From contig NZ_JOCF01000049.1 of NCBI RefSeq assembly GCF_000720635.1, positions 1-64,000 of the forward strand: a stretch of DNA of 64,000 nt, in the 5' to 3' direction. Each line of letters begins with the position of its first letter. Within the stretch, counting starts at the first letter, position 1. The position numbers were made by a program, and so were the translations under genes. A model generated the notes under the pieces. That model was not told the DNA's origin. It made no database searches and saw only the letters and a program-made list of their open reading frames with translations. This DNA is from Streptomyces sp. NRRL WC-3742 (GTDB lineage: Bacteria > Actinomycetota > Actinomycetes > Streptomycetales > Streptomycetaceae). This document shows positions 48,856 to 58,091 of the stretch, in pieces.

Positions 48856-48871
48856 TGTTGTCTAGACCAGT
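48856..48871. promoter_or_regulatory. DasR-responsive element (dre) upstream of ptsH
   Basis: TGTTGTCTAGACCAGT; its complement matches the dre consensus ACTGGTCTAGACCAGT at 13 of 16 positions, including the unbroken ACTGGTCTAGAC. It is about 60 bp upstream of ptsH. DasR is the GntR regulator that represses chitin and N-acetylglucosamine use, and ptsH is a known target in S. coelicolor. Confidence 0.85.
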
Positions 48872-49020
48872 GTTGCACGCAGGCAGCCCCTTCGAGCCGC
48901 CGCGTTCGGTAGTTGTGATTGTTTCTTTTCGGGGCATAAGGCCCGGTCGCGGGCCCTGTTCACCCTGCCGTGGGAGCACGCCCTGCGCCATCCGGCTCGC
49001 CGCCGGATAACCTGACGATC

Positions 49021-51876
49021 GTGGACGACTCCGCGGCAGCGCACCCCGACCAGCCGGACTATCCGCAGCACTGGGAAGCCGACATCCTGCTGCGCGACGG
49101 GGGTACGGCCCGCATCAGGCCGATCACCCCCGGTGACGCCGGGCGCCTGGTGGAGTTCTACGAGCAGGTCTCGGAACAGTCCAAGTACTTCCGCTTCTTC
49201 GCCCCCTACCCCCGGCTGTCCGACAAGGACGTCCGCCGCTTCACCCACCACGACTTCGTGAACCGCGTCGGCCTCGCCGTCGTTGTCCGGGACCGCTTCA
49301 TCGCCACCGTCCGCTACGACCGGATCGACGCCGAGGGCCGCCCCTCCGACACCGGCACCGACGCCGAGGTGGCGTTCCTGGTGCAGGACGCCCACCAGGG
49401 CCGGGGCGTGGCCTCCGCCCTGCTGGAGCACATCGCCGCCGTCGCGCAGGAGCGCGGCATCCGCCGCTTCCAGGCCGAGGTGCTGCCGGAGAACCGGAAG
49501 ATGGTGAAGGTCTTCACCGACGCCGGGTACACCCAGCACCGCAGCTTCGCCGACGGCGTGGTGCACCTGGAGTTCGACCTCGAACAGACCGAGCGCTCCC
49601 TGGCCGTGATGCGCGCCCGCGAGCACCGCGCCGAGGCCCGCTCGGTGCAGCGGCTGCTGACCCCGCGCTCGGTGGCGGTGATCGGCGTCTCCCGCAACCC
49701 GCAGACCGTCGGCCGGGCGATCCTGCGCGACCTGCTGGGAGGGTTCGCGGGGGAGCCCGCAGAGCCGAAAGAACCAACAGAGGCAACAGAGCTCGCCCGC
49801 GCCGTCCACGCGGTGAACCGCAACGCCCCCGAGGGCACCGAGCTGGACGGCGTCCCGGTCCACCGCTCGATCCTGGAGATCCCCGGCCCGGTCGACCTCG
49901 CGGTGATCACCGTCCCCGAGGGCGCCGTCCCGGCGGCCGTCGCCGAGTGCGGCGCGCACGGCGTGCAGGGTCTGGTGGTGGTGACGGCCGGCTACGCCGA
50001 GACCGGCCTCGAGGGCCGCGACCGCCAGCGCGCCCTGGTCCGCCAGGCCCGGGCCGCGGGCATGCGGGTGATCGGTCCGAACGCCTTCGGCCTGATCAAC
50101 ACCGACCCGGACCACCCGCTGAACGCCTCGCTCGCCCCGCACCTGCCCGAGCGCGGCGGCTTCGGCATCTTCTGCCAGTCCGGCGCGATCGGCGTGGCCC
50201 TGCTGGAGGCCGCCCACAGGAAGGGTCTCGGCGTCTCCTCCTTCGCCTCGGTCGGCAACCGCTCCGACGTCTCCGGCAACGACTTCCTCCAGTACTGGGC
50301 GGAGGACGAGGCCACCGAGGTGGTCCTCCTCTACCTGGAGTCCTTCGGCAACCCCCGCAAGTTCACCCGGATCGCCCGCCGCCTGGCCGCCGTCAAGCCG
50401 GTCGTGGTGGTCAAGGGCGCCCGGCACACGGGCAGCCTGCCGCCCGGCCACGCCGTCCCCGCCACCGCGACGGGCCTGCACGACGCGACCGTGGACGCGC
50501 TGTTCGAGCAGGCCGGCGTCATCCGGGTCGCGACGATCACCGAGCTGTACGACACGGGCGAGATGCTCGCCCAGCAGCCGCTGCCCCCGGGGGACCGCGT
50601 CGCCGTGGTCGGCAACTCCGACTCGCTGGGCCTGCTCACCTACGACGCCTGCCTGAGCGCGGGCCTGCGCCCCCGCACCCCCGTCGACCTCACCACCGCC
50701 GCCACCGGCGAGAACTTCCGCATCGCCCTGGACACCGCCCTCGCCGACCCGGCCGTGGACGCGGTGATCGCCGTCGCCATCCCGCCGATCGGCACCTCCG
50801 CCCACGCCTTCATGGGCGGACGCCTCACCGGCCCCGACGATCCGGAGATGGGCTCGGACGATCCGGAGATCGCCGCCGCCCTGCTGGAGGCGGGCGTCCG
50901 CGCCCGCGAGTCGGGTAAGCCGCTGCTGCTGGCCCACCTGGCGCTCACCGACCTGCCGGTGCGCCTTCGCGAGGGCGGCATCCCCGCCTTCGCGGCGCCC
51001 GAGCGCGCGGTGGGAGCCCTCGCCCACGCCGTCCACTACGCCCAGTGGCGCCGCCGCACGGCCGAGGCGGAGGAGACGGCCCGCGTCCCCGAGCTGGACC
51101 GGATCGACGAGCCGGCCGCCCGCGCCCTGGTCGAGGCGTCACTGAACACCCGCGCCGCTGTTGCCGCCCGCACCCAGCCCGGCGGCGCCCGGATCACCCT
51201 GCCCGACGCCGAGGCTCGCGCCCTGCTGGACTGCTACGGCATCGACGTCTCCCCGACCCTGCCGGCCCCCGACGAGGAGACGGCCGTCCGGGCCGCCGAG
51301 AAGCTCGGCTACCCGGTGGCCCTCAAGGCCACCGCCCCGCACCTGCGCCACCGCCCCGACCTGGGCAGCGTCCGCCTGGACCTCACCGGGGAGACGGGCC
51401 TGCGCCGCGCCCACCGCGAGCTGGACGCCCTGCTCGGCGGCGCCCCGCAGGCCGAGCTGGTGGTGCAGCGGCTGGCCCCGCGCGGGGTGGACACCGTGAT
51501 CGGCGCCACCGTGGACCCGGCCGTCGGCGCGATCCTCTCCTTCGGCCTGGCGGGAGCCCCCGCCGAACTGCTGGGCGACGTCGCGCACCGGCTGGTCCCG
51601 GCCACCGACCAGGACGTGGCCTCCCTGATCAGGGAGGTGCGGGCGGCCCCGCTGCTGTTCGGCTGGCGCGGGGCGGAGGCGGTGGAGACCGCCGCCCTGG
51701 AGGAACTGCTGCTGCGGGTCTCCCAGCTGGTGGACGACGTGCCGGAGATCGCCTCGGTGGACCTCGAACCCGTGGTCGTGGCGCCGCACGGACTGGCGAT
51801 CCTGGGGGCGCGGGTGCGGATCGCCCCGCTTCCGGTCCGCAGCGATCTGGGTCCGCGCGCCATGAGCACGCTGTAG
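49021..51876 (+). CDS. GNAT acetyltransferase fused to NDP-forming acyl-CoA synthetase-like domains (Pat type)
   Basis: A 951-residue protein with an N-terminal GNAT domain (about 25-185; acetyl-CoA loop VQDAHQGRGVASALLEH), then the CoA-binding and ligase domains of ADP-forming acyl-CoA synthetases (about 205-690; RSVAVIGVSRNP, IFCQSGAIGVALLEA, SVGNRSDVSGND) and an ATP-grasp domain (about 725-945, beginning EARALLDCYGIDVSPTLP). Protein lysine acetyltransferases of the Pat family have these parts and use the synthetase region for regulation (family knowledge); streptomycetes have the GNAT part first. GTG 49021 chosen; weak ribosome site. The linker near residue 245-260 is Glu/Pro/Lys-rich and locally AT-rich in DNA. 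Confidence 0.9.
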   Translation: MDDSAAAHPDQPDYPQHWEADILLRDGGTARIRPITPGDAGRLVEFYEQVSEQSKYFRFFAPYPRLSDKDVRRFTHHDFVNRVGLAVVVRDRFIATVRYDRIDAEGRPSDTGTDAEVAFLVQDAHQGRGVASALLEHIAAVAQERGIRRFQAEVLPENRKMVKVFTDAGYTQHRSFADGVVHLEFDLEQTERSLAVMRAREHRAEARSVQRLLTPRSVAVIGVSRNPQTVGRAILRDLLGGFAGEPAEPKEPTEATELARAVHAVNRNAPEGTELDGVPVHRSILEIPGPVDLAVITVPEGAVPAAVAECGAHGVQGLVVVTAGYAETGLEGRDRQRALVRQARAAGMRVIGPNAFGLINTDPDHPLNASLAPHLPERGGFGIFCQSGAIGVALLEAAHRKGLGVSSFASVGNRSDVSGNDFLQYWAEDEATEVVLLYLESFGNPRKFTRIARRLAAVKPVVVVKGARHTGSLPPGHAVPATATGLHDATVDALFEQAGVIRVATITELYDTGEMLAQQPLPPGDRVAVVGNSDSLGLLTYDACLSAGLRPRTPVDLTTAATGENFRIALDTALADPAVDAVIAVAIPPIGTSAHAFMGGRLTGPDDPEMGSDDPEIAAALLEAGVRARESGKPLLLAHLALTDLPVRLREGGIPAFAAPERAVGALAHAVHYAQWRRRTAEAEETARVPELDRIDEPAARALVEASLNTRAAVAARTQPGGARITLPDAEARALLDCYGIDVSPTLPAPDEETAVRAAEKLGYPVALKATAPHLRHRPDLGSVRLDLTGETGLRRAHRELDALLGGAPQAELVVQRLAPRGVDTVIGATVDPAVGAILSFGLAGAPAELLGDVAHRLVPATDQDVASLIREVRAAPLLFGWRGAEAVETAALEELLLRVSQLVDDVPEIASVDLEPVVVAPHGLAILGARVRIAPLPVRSDLGPRAMSTL

Positions 51877-51970
51877 CCTTCCTTGGTTGCGCCTCGCCCG
51901 TGGGCGCCTGTTGTCCGAAGCTCGGCGCCGTGCCGCCCGCTTCGTCGGCGGACCATGCCAGGATGGAGTT

Positions 51971-52567
51971 ATGGCGAAGACCGGTACCACCACTCAGGAC
52001 CTGCGCTCGGCGATCGAGCGCAGTGGCTACTACCCGGCCCTGGTGTCCGAAGCGGTGGAGTCCGCGGTGGGCCCCGAGCCGATCAGCTCCTACCTGGTGC
52101 ACCAGGAGACGACCTTCGACGCCAACGAGGTGCGCCGGCACGTGACGGTGCTGGTGCTGACCCCGACGCGGTTCGTGGTGAGCCACACCGACGAGCAGTC
52201 GGGGGCCGAGGGCAGCCCGGCGGTGCCGTTCGCGACGACCTCGACGGAGAGCGTGCGCCTCGACCGGATCGGCTCGGTGGTGGTGAGCCGGATGGTGGCG
52301 AACCCGGAGACGTACACCCCGGGCACGCTGCCGCGCGAGGTGGTGCTGACGATCGGCTGGGGCGCGGTGCAGCGGCTGGACCTGGAGCCGGCGGGCTGCT
52401 CGGACCCGAACTGCGACGCGGACCACGGGTACACGGGTTCGGCGACGGCTGACGACCTCTCACTGCGGGTGAGCGAGGCCGGGGACGGTCCGGAGACGGT
52501 GGCCCAGGCCCTCGTGTTCGCCCGGGCGCTGTCCGACGCGACGATCGCCAACGGCCCGCGGGCCTGA
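51971..52567 (+). CDS. DUF5998 family protein
   Basis: A 198-residue soluble protein of unknown function. The N-terminal stretch DLRSAIERSGYYPALVSEAV and the central HQETTFDANEVRRHVTVLVL are conserved blocks of this actinobacterial family. A Cys pair with acidic neighbours, GCSDPNCDADHG (about residues 141-152), could bind a metal. ATG start with GGATGGAG upstream. Followed 68 bp later by the phosphodiesterase gene on the same strand, with a 9-bp tandem repeat between them. Confidence 0.87.
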   Translation: MAKTGTTTQDLRSAIERSGYYPALVSEAVESAVGPEPISSYLVHQETTFDANEVRRHVTVLVLTPTRFVVSHTDEQSGAEGSPAVPFATTSTESVRLDRIGSVVVSRMVANPETYTPGTLPREVVLTIGWGAVQRLDLEPAGCSDPNCDADHGYTGSATADDLSLRVSEAGDGPETVAQALVFARALSDATIANGPRA

Positions 52568-52571
52568 TCGA

Positions 52572-52598
52572 AGCCTCCCGAGCTTCCCGAGCTTCCCG
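52572..52598. repeat. 9-bp tandem repeat after DUF5998 gene
   Basis: Three copies of AGCTTCCCG (the first with C for T) at 52572-52580, 52581-52589 and 52590-52598, starting five bases after the stop codon. Confidence 0.8.
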
Positions 52599-52635
52599 AC
52601 CACCGCTCCGAACCCGCCGCGACGAATCCGGTTCC

Positions 52636-53823
52636 ATGTCCTTCGCTTCCCCCGACGGCTACGACGCCTTCGAGATCCTCGACCCGGCCACGGCCCCCGC
52701 GCCCCCGTACGGCAGCGGTTCGCTGTGCGACCTGCTGCCCTCGGTGGCGGCGGGCCTCGGCGTGCCCGGCTTCACCGCGACGCTTCCGATCGCCCCGGCC
52801 GACCGGGCGGTGGTGTTCCTGGTGGACGGCCTGGGCTGGGATCTGCTGCTGCGCCACCCCGAGTACGCGCCGTTCCTGTCCTCGCTGATCGGCAGTTCGC
52901 TGGGCGGCTCGGGCCGTCCGCTGACGGCCGGGTTCCCGTCGACCACGGCGACCTCGCTGGCCTCGGTCGGCACGGGCACCCCGCCGGGCCTGCACGGGCT
53001 GGCCGGTTACACGGTGGCGGTTCCGGGCGCGGGCTATCTGATGAACCAGCTGCGCTGGCAGCCGCACACGGATCCGCACGCCTGGCAGCCGTACCCGACG
53101 GTCTTCGAGCAGGTGCACGCGGCGGGCGTGGCGACGGCCCAGGTGTCCTCGCCGCTGTTCGCCCAGACCCCGCTGACCAGGGTGGCGCTGTCCGGCGGCA
53201 CGTTCCTGGGCCGGACCACGGGCGAGGAGCGGATGGACCTGGCGGCCTCCTGGCTGGCCGAGCACGACCGGGCGCTGGTGTACACCTACGTCAGCGAGCT
53301 GGACGGGGCGGGCCACCGCTTCGGCGTGGACTCCGACGAGTGGCGGATGATGCTGGACGCGGTGGACCGGCTGGCCCGCCGCCTGGCCGAGCAGCTGCCG
53401 CCCCGCTCGGCGATGTACGTGACGGCCGACCACGGCATGATCGACATCGCGCCGGAGGACCGGATCGACTTCGACGAGGACTGGGAGCTCGGCGCGGGCG
53501 TCGCCCTGCTGGGCGGCGAGGGCCGGGCCCGCCACGTGTACGCGGTGCCGGGCGCGGCGGCCGACGTGCACACGGTGTGGAGCGAGGTGCTTGGCGACCG
53601 GATGTGGGTCGCCACCCGGGACGAGGCGATCGCGGCGGGCTGGTTCGGCCCGGTGGTGGACGCGCGGGTGTACGGACGGATCGGCGACGTGGTCGCCGCG
53701 GCGCGCGACGACATCGCGATCATCGCCTCACGCAACGAGCCCGGTGAGTCCGCGATGATCGGTCTGCACGGCTCGATGACCCCGGTCGAGCAGTTCGTGC
53801 CGTTGCTCGAAGTCCGCGGCTGA
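52636..53823 (+). CDS. Alkaline-phosphatase-superfamily phosphodiesterase/nucleotide pyrophosphatase
   Basis: A 395-residue protein of the type I phosphodiesterase/nucleotide pyrophosphatase family. Metal and nucleophile motifs are VDGLGWDLL (Asp64), FPSTTATSLAS (nucleophile Thr103 or Thr104), YVSELDGAGHRFG and TADHGMIDI. No signal peptide or membrane anchor is visible, so it appears cytosolic. Substrate unknown. ATG start. Runs in the same direction as tdk, 61 bp before it. Confidence 0.88.
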   Translation: MSFASPDGYDAFEILDPATAPAPPYGSGSLCDLLPSVAAGLGVPGFTATLPIAPADRAVVFLVDGLGWDLLLRHPEYAPFLSSLIGSSLGGSGRPLTAGFPSTTATSLASVGTGTPPGLHGLAGYTVAVPGAGYLMNQLRWQPHTDPHAWQPYPTVFEQVHAAGVATAQVSSPLFAQTPLTRVALSGGTFLGRTTGEERMDLAASWLAEHDRALVYTYVSELDGAGHRFGVDSDEWRMMLDAVDRLARRLAEQLPPRSAMYVTADHGMIDIAPEDRIDFDEDWELGAGVALLGGEGRARHVYAVPGAAADVHTVWSEVLGDRMWVATRDEAIAAGWFGPVVDARVYGRIGDVVAAARDDIAIIASRNEPGESAMIGLHGSMTPVEQFVPLLEVRG

Positions 53824-53884
53824 GTGGCCCCCTTGACTCCTCTGTGCCCGAACCCCCTTGATGTGAAAGGCCCTTGCTCCACCC

Positions 53885-54541
53885 ATGGCTGAACTGGTGT
53901 TCTTCTCGGGCACGATGGACTGCGGCAAGTCGACGCTCGCGCTGCAGATGGACCACAACCACACCGCGCGCGGCCGGCAGGGCCTGATCCTGACCCGCAA
54001 CGACCGGGCGGGCGCGGCGACGATCTCCAGCCGGCTGGGCCTGCGGGCGGACGCGGTGGAGGTGACGGACGACTTCGACTTCCACGCGCACGTGGTGCAC
54101 CGGCTCTCGGCGGGCGGCCGGGTGGACTACCTGATCTGCGACGAGGCGCAGTTCTTCGCCGCCGAGCAGGTGGACCAGCTGGCCCGGGTGGTGGACGAAC
54201 TCGACATCGACGTCTACACCTTCGGCATCACCACGGACTTCCGCACCCGGCTGTTCCCCGGTTCGCAACGGCTGATCGAGCTGGCCGACCGGGTGGAGGT
54301 GCTGCAGGTCGAGGCGCTGTGCTGGTGCGGCGCGCGGGCGACGCACAACGCCCGTACGGTCGGCGGGGTGATGGTGGTCGAGGGCGCCCAGGTGGTGATC
54401 GGCGACATCTCGGTGAGCGAGGACGAGGTCGGCTACGAGGTGCTGTGCCGCCGCCACCACCGCCGCCGGCTGACGGCCGCGACGGCCCGTGCCTCGGTGC
54501 TCTCCCCGGACGTGCTCCCCTTCGAGGAGCAGCAGGTCTGA
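53885..54541 (+). CDS. tdk: Thymidine kinase (type II)
   Basis: A 218-residue TK1-like enzyme phosphorylating thymidine. P-loop GTMDCGKST (residues 9-17), Walker B/catalytic region ICDEAQFF with Glu87 as general base, and the lasso region GGVMVVEGAQVVIGD. The structural zinc site is unusual: LCWCGARATH has Cys-x-Cys rather than CxxC, later paired with VLCRRHH. ATG start. The stop codon is inside the first unit of a 14-bp tandem repeat. Confidence 0.94.
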   Translation: MAELVFFSGTMDCGKSTLALQMDHNHTARGRQGLILTRNDRAGAATISSRLGLRADAVEVTDDFDFHAHVVHRLSAGGRVDYLICDEAQFFAAEQVDQLARVVDELDIDVYTFGITTDFRTRLFPGSQRLIELADRVEVLQVEALCWCGARATHNARTVGGVMVVEGAQVVIGDISVSEDEVGYEVLCRRHHRRRLTAATARASVLSPDVLPFEEQQV

Positions 54542-54604
54542 GCCGGCAGGTCTGAGCCGGCGGCAGGTTCGAGCCGGCGGGTTGGAGCCGACAGGTCTAG
54601 CCGA
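54533..54604. repeat. 14-bp tandem repeat containing two stop codons
   Basis: Units CAGGTCTGAGCCGG at 54533-54546 and 54547-54560 are identical; degenerate copies follow at 54564-54577, 54578-54591 and 54592-54604. The tdk stop (54539-54541) is in the first copy and the convergent VOC gene stop (54597-54599, minus strand) in the last. Confidence 0.9.
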
Positions 54605-55352
54605 CGCCGACCTCCAGCACGGAGAAGTGCCCTCCCTGCGGGTCGGCCAGCCGGGCGGCGAGTCCGCGCGCGGTGTGGTGGGGTTCGACCAGAACGCGTC
54701 CGCCCAGGTCGATGGTCTGGCGGACCGTCAGGGCGGCGTCGCGGACGGCGAAGTGGGTGCGCCAGCGCGGCGGGTGGCCGCGCAGGTCGGCGTGGTGGCG
54801 GATCCCGGCGACGGGCCGGCCGTGGACGATCAGCGCGCTCTCGCCCGCGTCGGGCCGTACGGGCCGGTCGAGGACGGCGGCGTAGAAGGCGGCGGAGCCG
54901 TCCGCGTCGGGGGTGAGCAGTTCGGACCAGGCGGGCCCGCCCGGCGCGGAGGAAGCCTCCCGGCCGGGGTGCTCCTCGCCCTGCCAGAGGCCGAAGACGG
55001 CGCCGGAGACGTCGGAGGCGATGGCCATCCGTCCGGCGCGTTCGGCCTGGAGCGGGCCCACGGCGACGGTTCCGCCGCACTCCCGGACGAGTCCGGCGGC
55101 GCGGTCGGCGTCGTCGACGGCGAAGTAGGTGGTCCACTGCACCGGGAATCCGGTGGCGCTGGCGACGCCGAGCCCGGCGACCGGGGCGCCGTCGAGTTCG
55201 GCCCGTACGTAGGCGCCGAGTTGCCCGGGGCCGGGGACGTAGGTCCAGCCGAGCAACTCGCCGTAGAAGGCCCGGGCGCCGGGCAGGTCGTCGGTCAGCA
55301 GGCTGACCCAGCAGGGCGTGCCCTGGGCCAGTCGGAGTTCCACCGCGGGCAA
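54597..55352 (-). CDS. Two-domain VOC (glyoxalase/bleomycin-resistance fold) protein
   Basis: A 251-residue protein with two vicinal-oxygen-chelate domains: about 8-120 (TPCWVSLLTDDLPGARAFYG, GLLGWTY-like ELLGWTYVPG) and 130-250 (PAWSELLTPDADGSAAFYAA). Such proteins bind a metal and small molecules; catalytic role here unknown. The start is best placed at TTG 55352, which has a perfect GAGGAGG six bases upstream; no ATG or GTG fits as well and the open frame continues far upstream only by chance. Confidence 0.87.
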   Translation of the reverse strand: MPAVELRLAQGTPCWVSLLTDDLPGARAFYGELLGWTYVPGPGQLGAYVRAELDGAPVAGLGVASATGFPVQWTTYFAVDDADRAAGLVRECGGTVAVGPLQAERAGRMAIASDVSGAVFGLWQGEEHPGREASSAPGGPAWSELLTPDADGSAAFYAAVLDRPVRPDAGESALIVHGRPVAGIRHHADLRGHPPRWRTHFAVRDAALTVRQTIDLGGRVLVEPHHTARGLAARLADPQGGHFSVLEVGVG

Positions 55353-55511
55353 TGCGGGCCTCCTCACGGGTGGTTGGCGCGCGGAAATCCTCGCGCGCGA
55401 GGGTGATGCTTCCACCCTGGCGCGCGCCCAACCCTCGGGCCGCGCGGAAAGTCCGGCAAAGAGCGCACAAAGTGCGGCGGCGCCTCCCGGGCCGCGGGCG
55501 GCTGGGCGACA

Positions 55512-56396
55512 ATGGCGGCCATGACCACCTTCAACGACGGTTCCCCACTGGTCTCGGCGGCCGATGTGGCGCGGGACCTGGCCTCCGAGCGCCCGCCGGT
55601 GCTGCTGGACGTGCGCTACCAGCTGGTCGGCGCGGCCCCGGGCGGCCCGACCGCGGCCGAGGAGTACGCGGCGGGGCATCTGCCCGGCGCCCACTTCGTC
55701 GATCTGGACCGGGACTTGGCGGCCCCGCCCGGCGCGCCCGGCCGGGGCGGGCGGCATCCGCTGCCGGACGTGGAGGAGTTCGGCGCGGCGATGCGCCGCT
55801 TCGGGGTGAGCGCGGGTCGTCCGGTGGTGGTGTACGACGGCGCGGCCTCGATGGCGGCGGCCCGGGCGTGGTGGCTGCTGCGCTGGGCGGGGCACCGGGA
55901 CGTGCGGGTGCTGGACGGCGGCTTCGCGGCCTGGCGGGAGGCGGGTCTTCCGGTGTCGGCCGAGGTGCCGCAGCCGCAGGAGGGCGACTTCAAGCCCGCC
56001 CCGGGGCTGATGCCGACGGTGGACGGGGACGGCGCGGCGGTCTGGGCGCGCGAGGGCCTGCTGCTGGACGCCCGCTCGGGCGAGCGCTACCGGGGCGAGG
56101 TCGAGCCGGTGGACCCGAGGGCCGGGCACGTCCCGGGCGCGGTGTCGGCCCCGACGGCGGAGAACGTCGGCCCGGACGGACGCTTCCGGCCGGCCGCCGA
56201 ACTCGCGGAGCGCTTCCGGGCGCTGGGCGTGGGGGAACGGCCGACGGCGGTGTACTGCGGTTCGGGCGTGACGGCCGCGCACCAGGTGCTGGCGCTGGAG
56301 CTGGCGGGCGTGGAGGCCACGCTGTACCCGGGCTCGTGGAGCGAGTGGTCGAGCGACGGGTCCCGCCCGGTGGCGGTGACGGACCAGCCGGGCTGA
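55512..56396 (+). CDS. sseA: Sulfurtransferase, 3-mercaptopyruvate type (two rhodanese domains)
   Basis: A 294-residue protein (291 if ATG 55521 is used). The inactive N-terminal rhodanese domain is about 12-145 (VLLDVRYQL, GHLPGAHFVDLD) and the active C-terminal domain about 165-285, with the persulfide Cys in YCGSGVTA. The CGSG[ST]V-type loop is that of 3-mercaptopyruvate sulfurtransferases, whereas thiosulfate-type enzymes have CRxG[RK]. Function: sulfur transfer to acceptors such as cyanide or thioredoxin. Ends with a strong bidirectional terminator shared with sepH. Confidence 0.9.
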   Translation: MAAMTTFNDGSPLVSAADVARDLASERPPVLLDVRYQLVGAAPGGPTAAEEYAAGHLPGAHFVDLDRDLAAPPGAPGRGGRHPLPDVEEFGAAMRRFGVSAGRPVVVYDGAASMAAARAWWLLRWAGHRDVRVLDGGFAAWREAGLPVSAEVPQPQEGDFKPAPGLMPTVDGDGAAVWAREGLLLDARSGERYRGEVEPVDPRAGHVPGAVSAPTAENVGPDGRFRPAAELAERFRALGVGERPTAVYCGSGVTAAHQVLALELAGVEATLYPGSWSEWSSDGSRPVAVTDQPG

Positions 56397-56436
56397 GCGG
56401 GGACCCGCTCTGCGGCCAGATCTCCTGACGTGCACA

Positions 56437-56479
56437 AAGTGATACGGGGCGCCGACCAGGTCGGCGCCCCGTATCACTT
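56437..56479. terminator. Bidirectional terminator between sseA and sepH
   Basis: A perfect 19-bp stem (56437-56455 with 56461-56479) with a 5-nt loop, between convergent stops at 56396 and 56491. The pyramidal AAGTGATACGG arm gives T-rich ends on both strands. Confidence 0.92.
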
Positions 56480-56490
56480 CGCTTCTGCTG

Positions 56491-57540
56491 CTACTCCTGC
56501 TTCTTGCGCCGGCTGCCGAAGACGATCTCGTCCCAGCTGGGCACGGTGGCCCGGCGCCCGGGCCGGACGCCGTCCGCCTCGGCCTGCCGGTCGGTGGTGC
56601 CGACCAGGCGCTCCCGGTGGGGGGCGACGGCGCGGGGCATCAGGATGTCGGCGTAGGCCGAGCCCGCGCCGACGGCCGGTGCGGCGGCAGCGGCCGCGGG
56701 TTCCTCGGTCTCCTCGGCGACCTCGGCGGGCACCGGTTCGATCGGGGCGGGGCCGCCGACGGCGAGGTCTCCGCGGAAGGCGGGGACGACGTCGAGCAGG
56801 CTGGTCAGCGAGTCCCGGGACTCGGCGGTGGCCTCGCGCGACTCGCGGACCTCACGGGCCGACATGATGCGGTCGGCGGAGGGCCGGTCGATCATCGGGC
56901 GGGGCGGCCGGTCCTGGGGGAGCCGGGCGATCCGCGGGATGAACGGGAAGACCGACTCCTCCTCGCGCTCGACGTTCTCGCCGATGAGCGCGCGGGCCTC
57001 GTCGTCGTTGGGCTGGACGAGCCGCCGGGGCGGGTCGTACGTCCAGCAGGCGCTGCGGCCCTCGCCGTCGGCCCGGTAGGAGAGGATGACCTCCCAGGTG
57101 CCGTCGTCGCGCCGCCAGGAGTCCCAGCGCTCGGTGTCCTTCTCGGCGCCGCGCAGCGCGAGCCGCTCGGCGACGGCCTCGCCGAGCTGGGGCCCGGTGG
57201 TCTCCCCGTTGCGGCGGATGGCGGTCTTGCGGGCGCGTTCGGCCATGAAGGCGCGCTCGGCGAGAACGGGGCCCTCGAAGCGGCGGACCCGGTCGACGGA
57301 GATGCCGGCGGCCTGGGCGACCTCCTCGGCGGAGGCACCGGCTCGTATCCGCGCCTGGATGTCCCGGGGGCGGAGGTGGCTCTCGACCTCGATCTCGATC
57401 TGGCCGAGGCGCGGCCGGTCGCCGCGGATGGCGGCGCGAAGCCGCTCGTCGATGGGGAGGGTGTACTCCGTGCTGTCGGCAGCCTTGAGCACCAGCCGTG
57501 TGCCGTCGTTGCTGACGGCCACAACCCGCAGTTCGGGCAC
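56491..57540 (-). CDS. sepH: Septation protein SepH (DUF3071)
   Basis: A 349-residue protein. The conserved N-terminal region (about 1-200, MPELRVVAVSNDGTRLVLKA) includes a helix-turn-helix (SAEEVAQAAGISVDRVRRFE, about 82-101); the C-terminal half is acidic, Ala/Pro-rich and probably disordered, ending in a conserved short motif VPSWDEIVFGSRRKK. SepH binds FtsZ and promotes Z-ring assembly during vegetative and sporulation septation in Streptomyces (established). GTG 57540 with GGGAGG upstream; the longer frame to 57846 lacks support. Confidence 0.93.
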   Translation of the reverse strand: MPELRVVAVSNDGTRLVLKAADSTEYTLPIDERLRAAIRGDRPRLGQIEIEVESHLRPRDIQARIRAGASAEEVAQAAGISVDRVRRFEGPVLAERAFMAERARKTAIRRNGETTGPQLGEAVAERLALRGAEKDTERWDSWRRDDGTWEVILSYRADGEGRSACWTYDPPRRLVQPNDDEARALIGENVEREEESVFPFIPRIARLPQDRPPRPMIDRPSADRIMSAREVRESREATAESRDSLTSLLDVVPAFRGDLAVGGPAPIEPVPAEVAEETEEPAAAAAAPAVGAGSAYADILMPRAVAPHRERLVGTTDRQAEADGVRPGRRATVPSWDEIVFGSRRKKQE

Positions 57541-58091
57541 GGTTACCTCCCGGGTGGTGCCTGCCGACGTCACCTGCGTCGCTGCTCCCGTACTGAGTGT
57601 GGCCTGCCCGCTCGCGACTGGCCACAACCTTGCTGAGTTCCCCGGCGTGTCGGGCTCACGCCCGCGCATGCCGCTGTGGCACGGTTGCCTTTTTGCCACG
57701 TCATCCGTCGACGTCGCGCCTGGGTGTCCCGGCCGTCCTCGCACACGGAGTGTCCGCGACGATCCGGGACCGGCGTCGCCGTGCGTGCCTGTTCCATGGC
57801 TCTTCGTCAGGCTGCCGGTGAAGGCGCAGTCGACAAGTCGACCCAAGGCTCGGGCTTTACGAACAGTACTCCATTCGTGGCATCCGAAGGGGCGGCTCGC
57901 CGCTCAAGTCTCCCGCGATTCACGGGAATCTCAAGAGCGTGCGCCTTCGATGGCGTACCACCGGGGGATGGACGGTGATCATCTTCACACAATCCGGACC
58001 CGGAGAACCGCATTTTCGTCCCTTGTGTCCTTCTTTGGGCAAGATGGAGTGGCTTGTTCGAAGAACAGTCGTACGGACCGAGGGATTGTCG
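57541..58091. other. 551-bp divergent intergenic region upstream of sepH
   Basis: Carries promoters for sepH (minus) and a membrane protein gene (plus). Visible structures: an inverted repeat GTGGCA-N12-TGCCAC (57676-57699) containing a T-run, and GTCGAC-AA-GTCGAC (57829-57842). Neither matches an operator I can name. No RNA gene or supported ORF. Confidence 0.5.
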
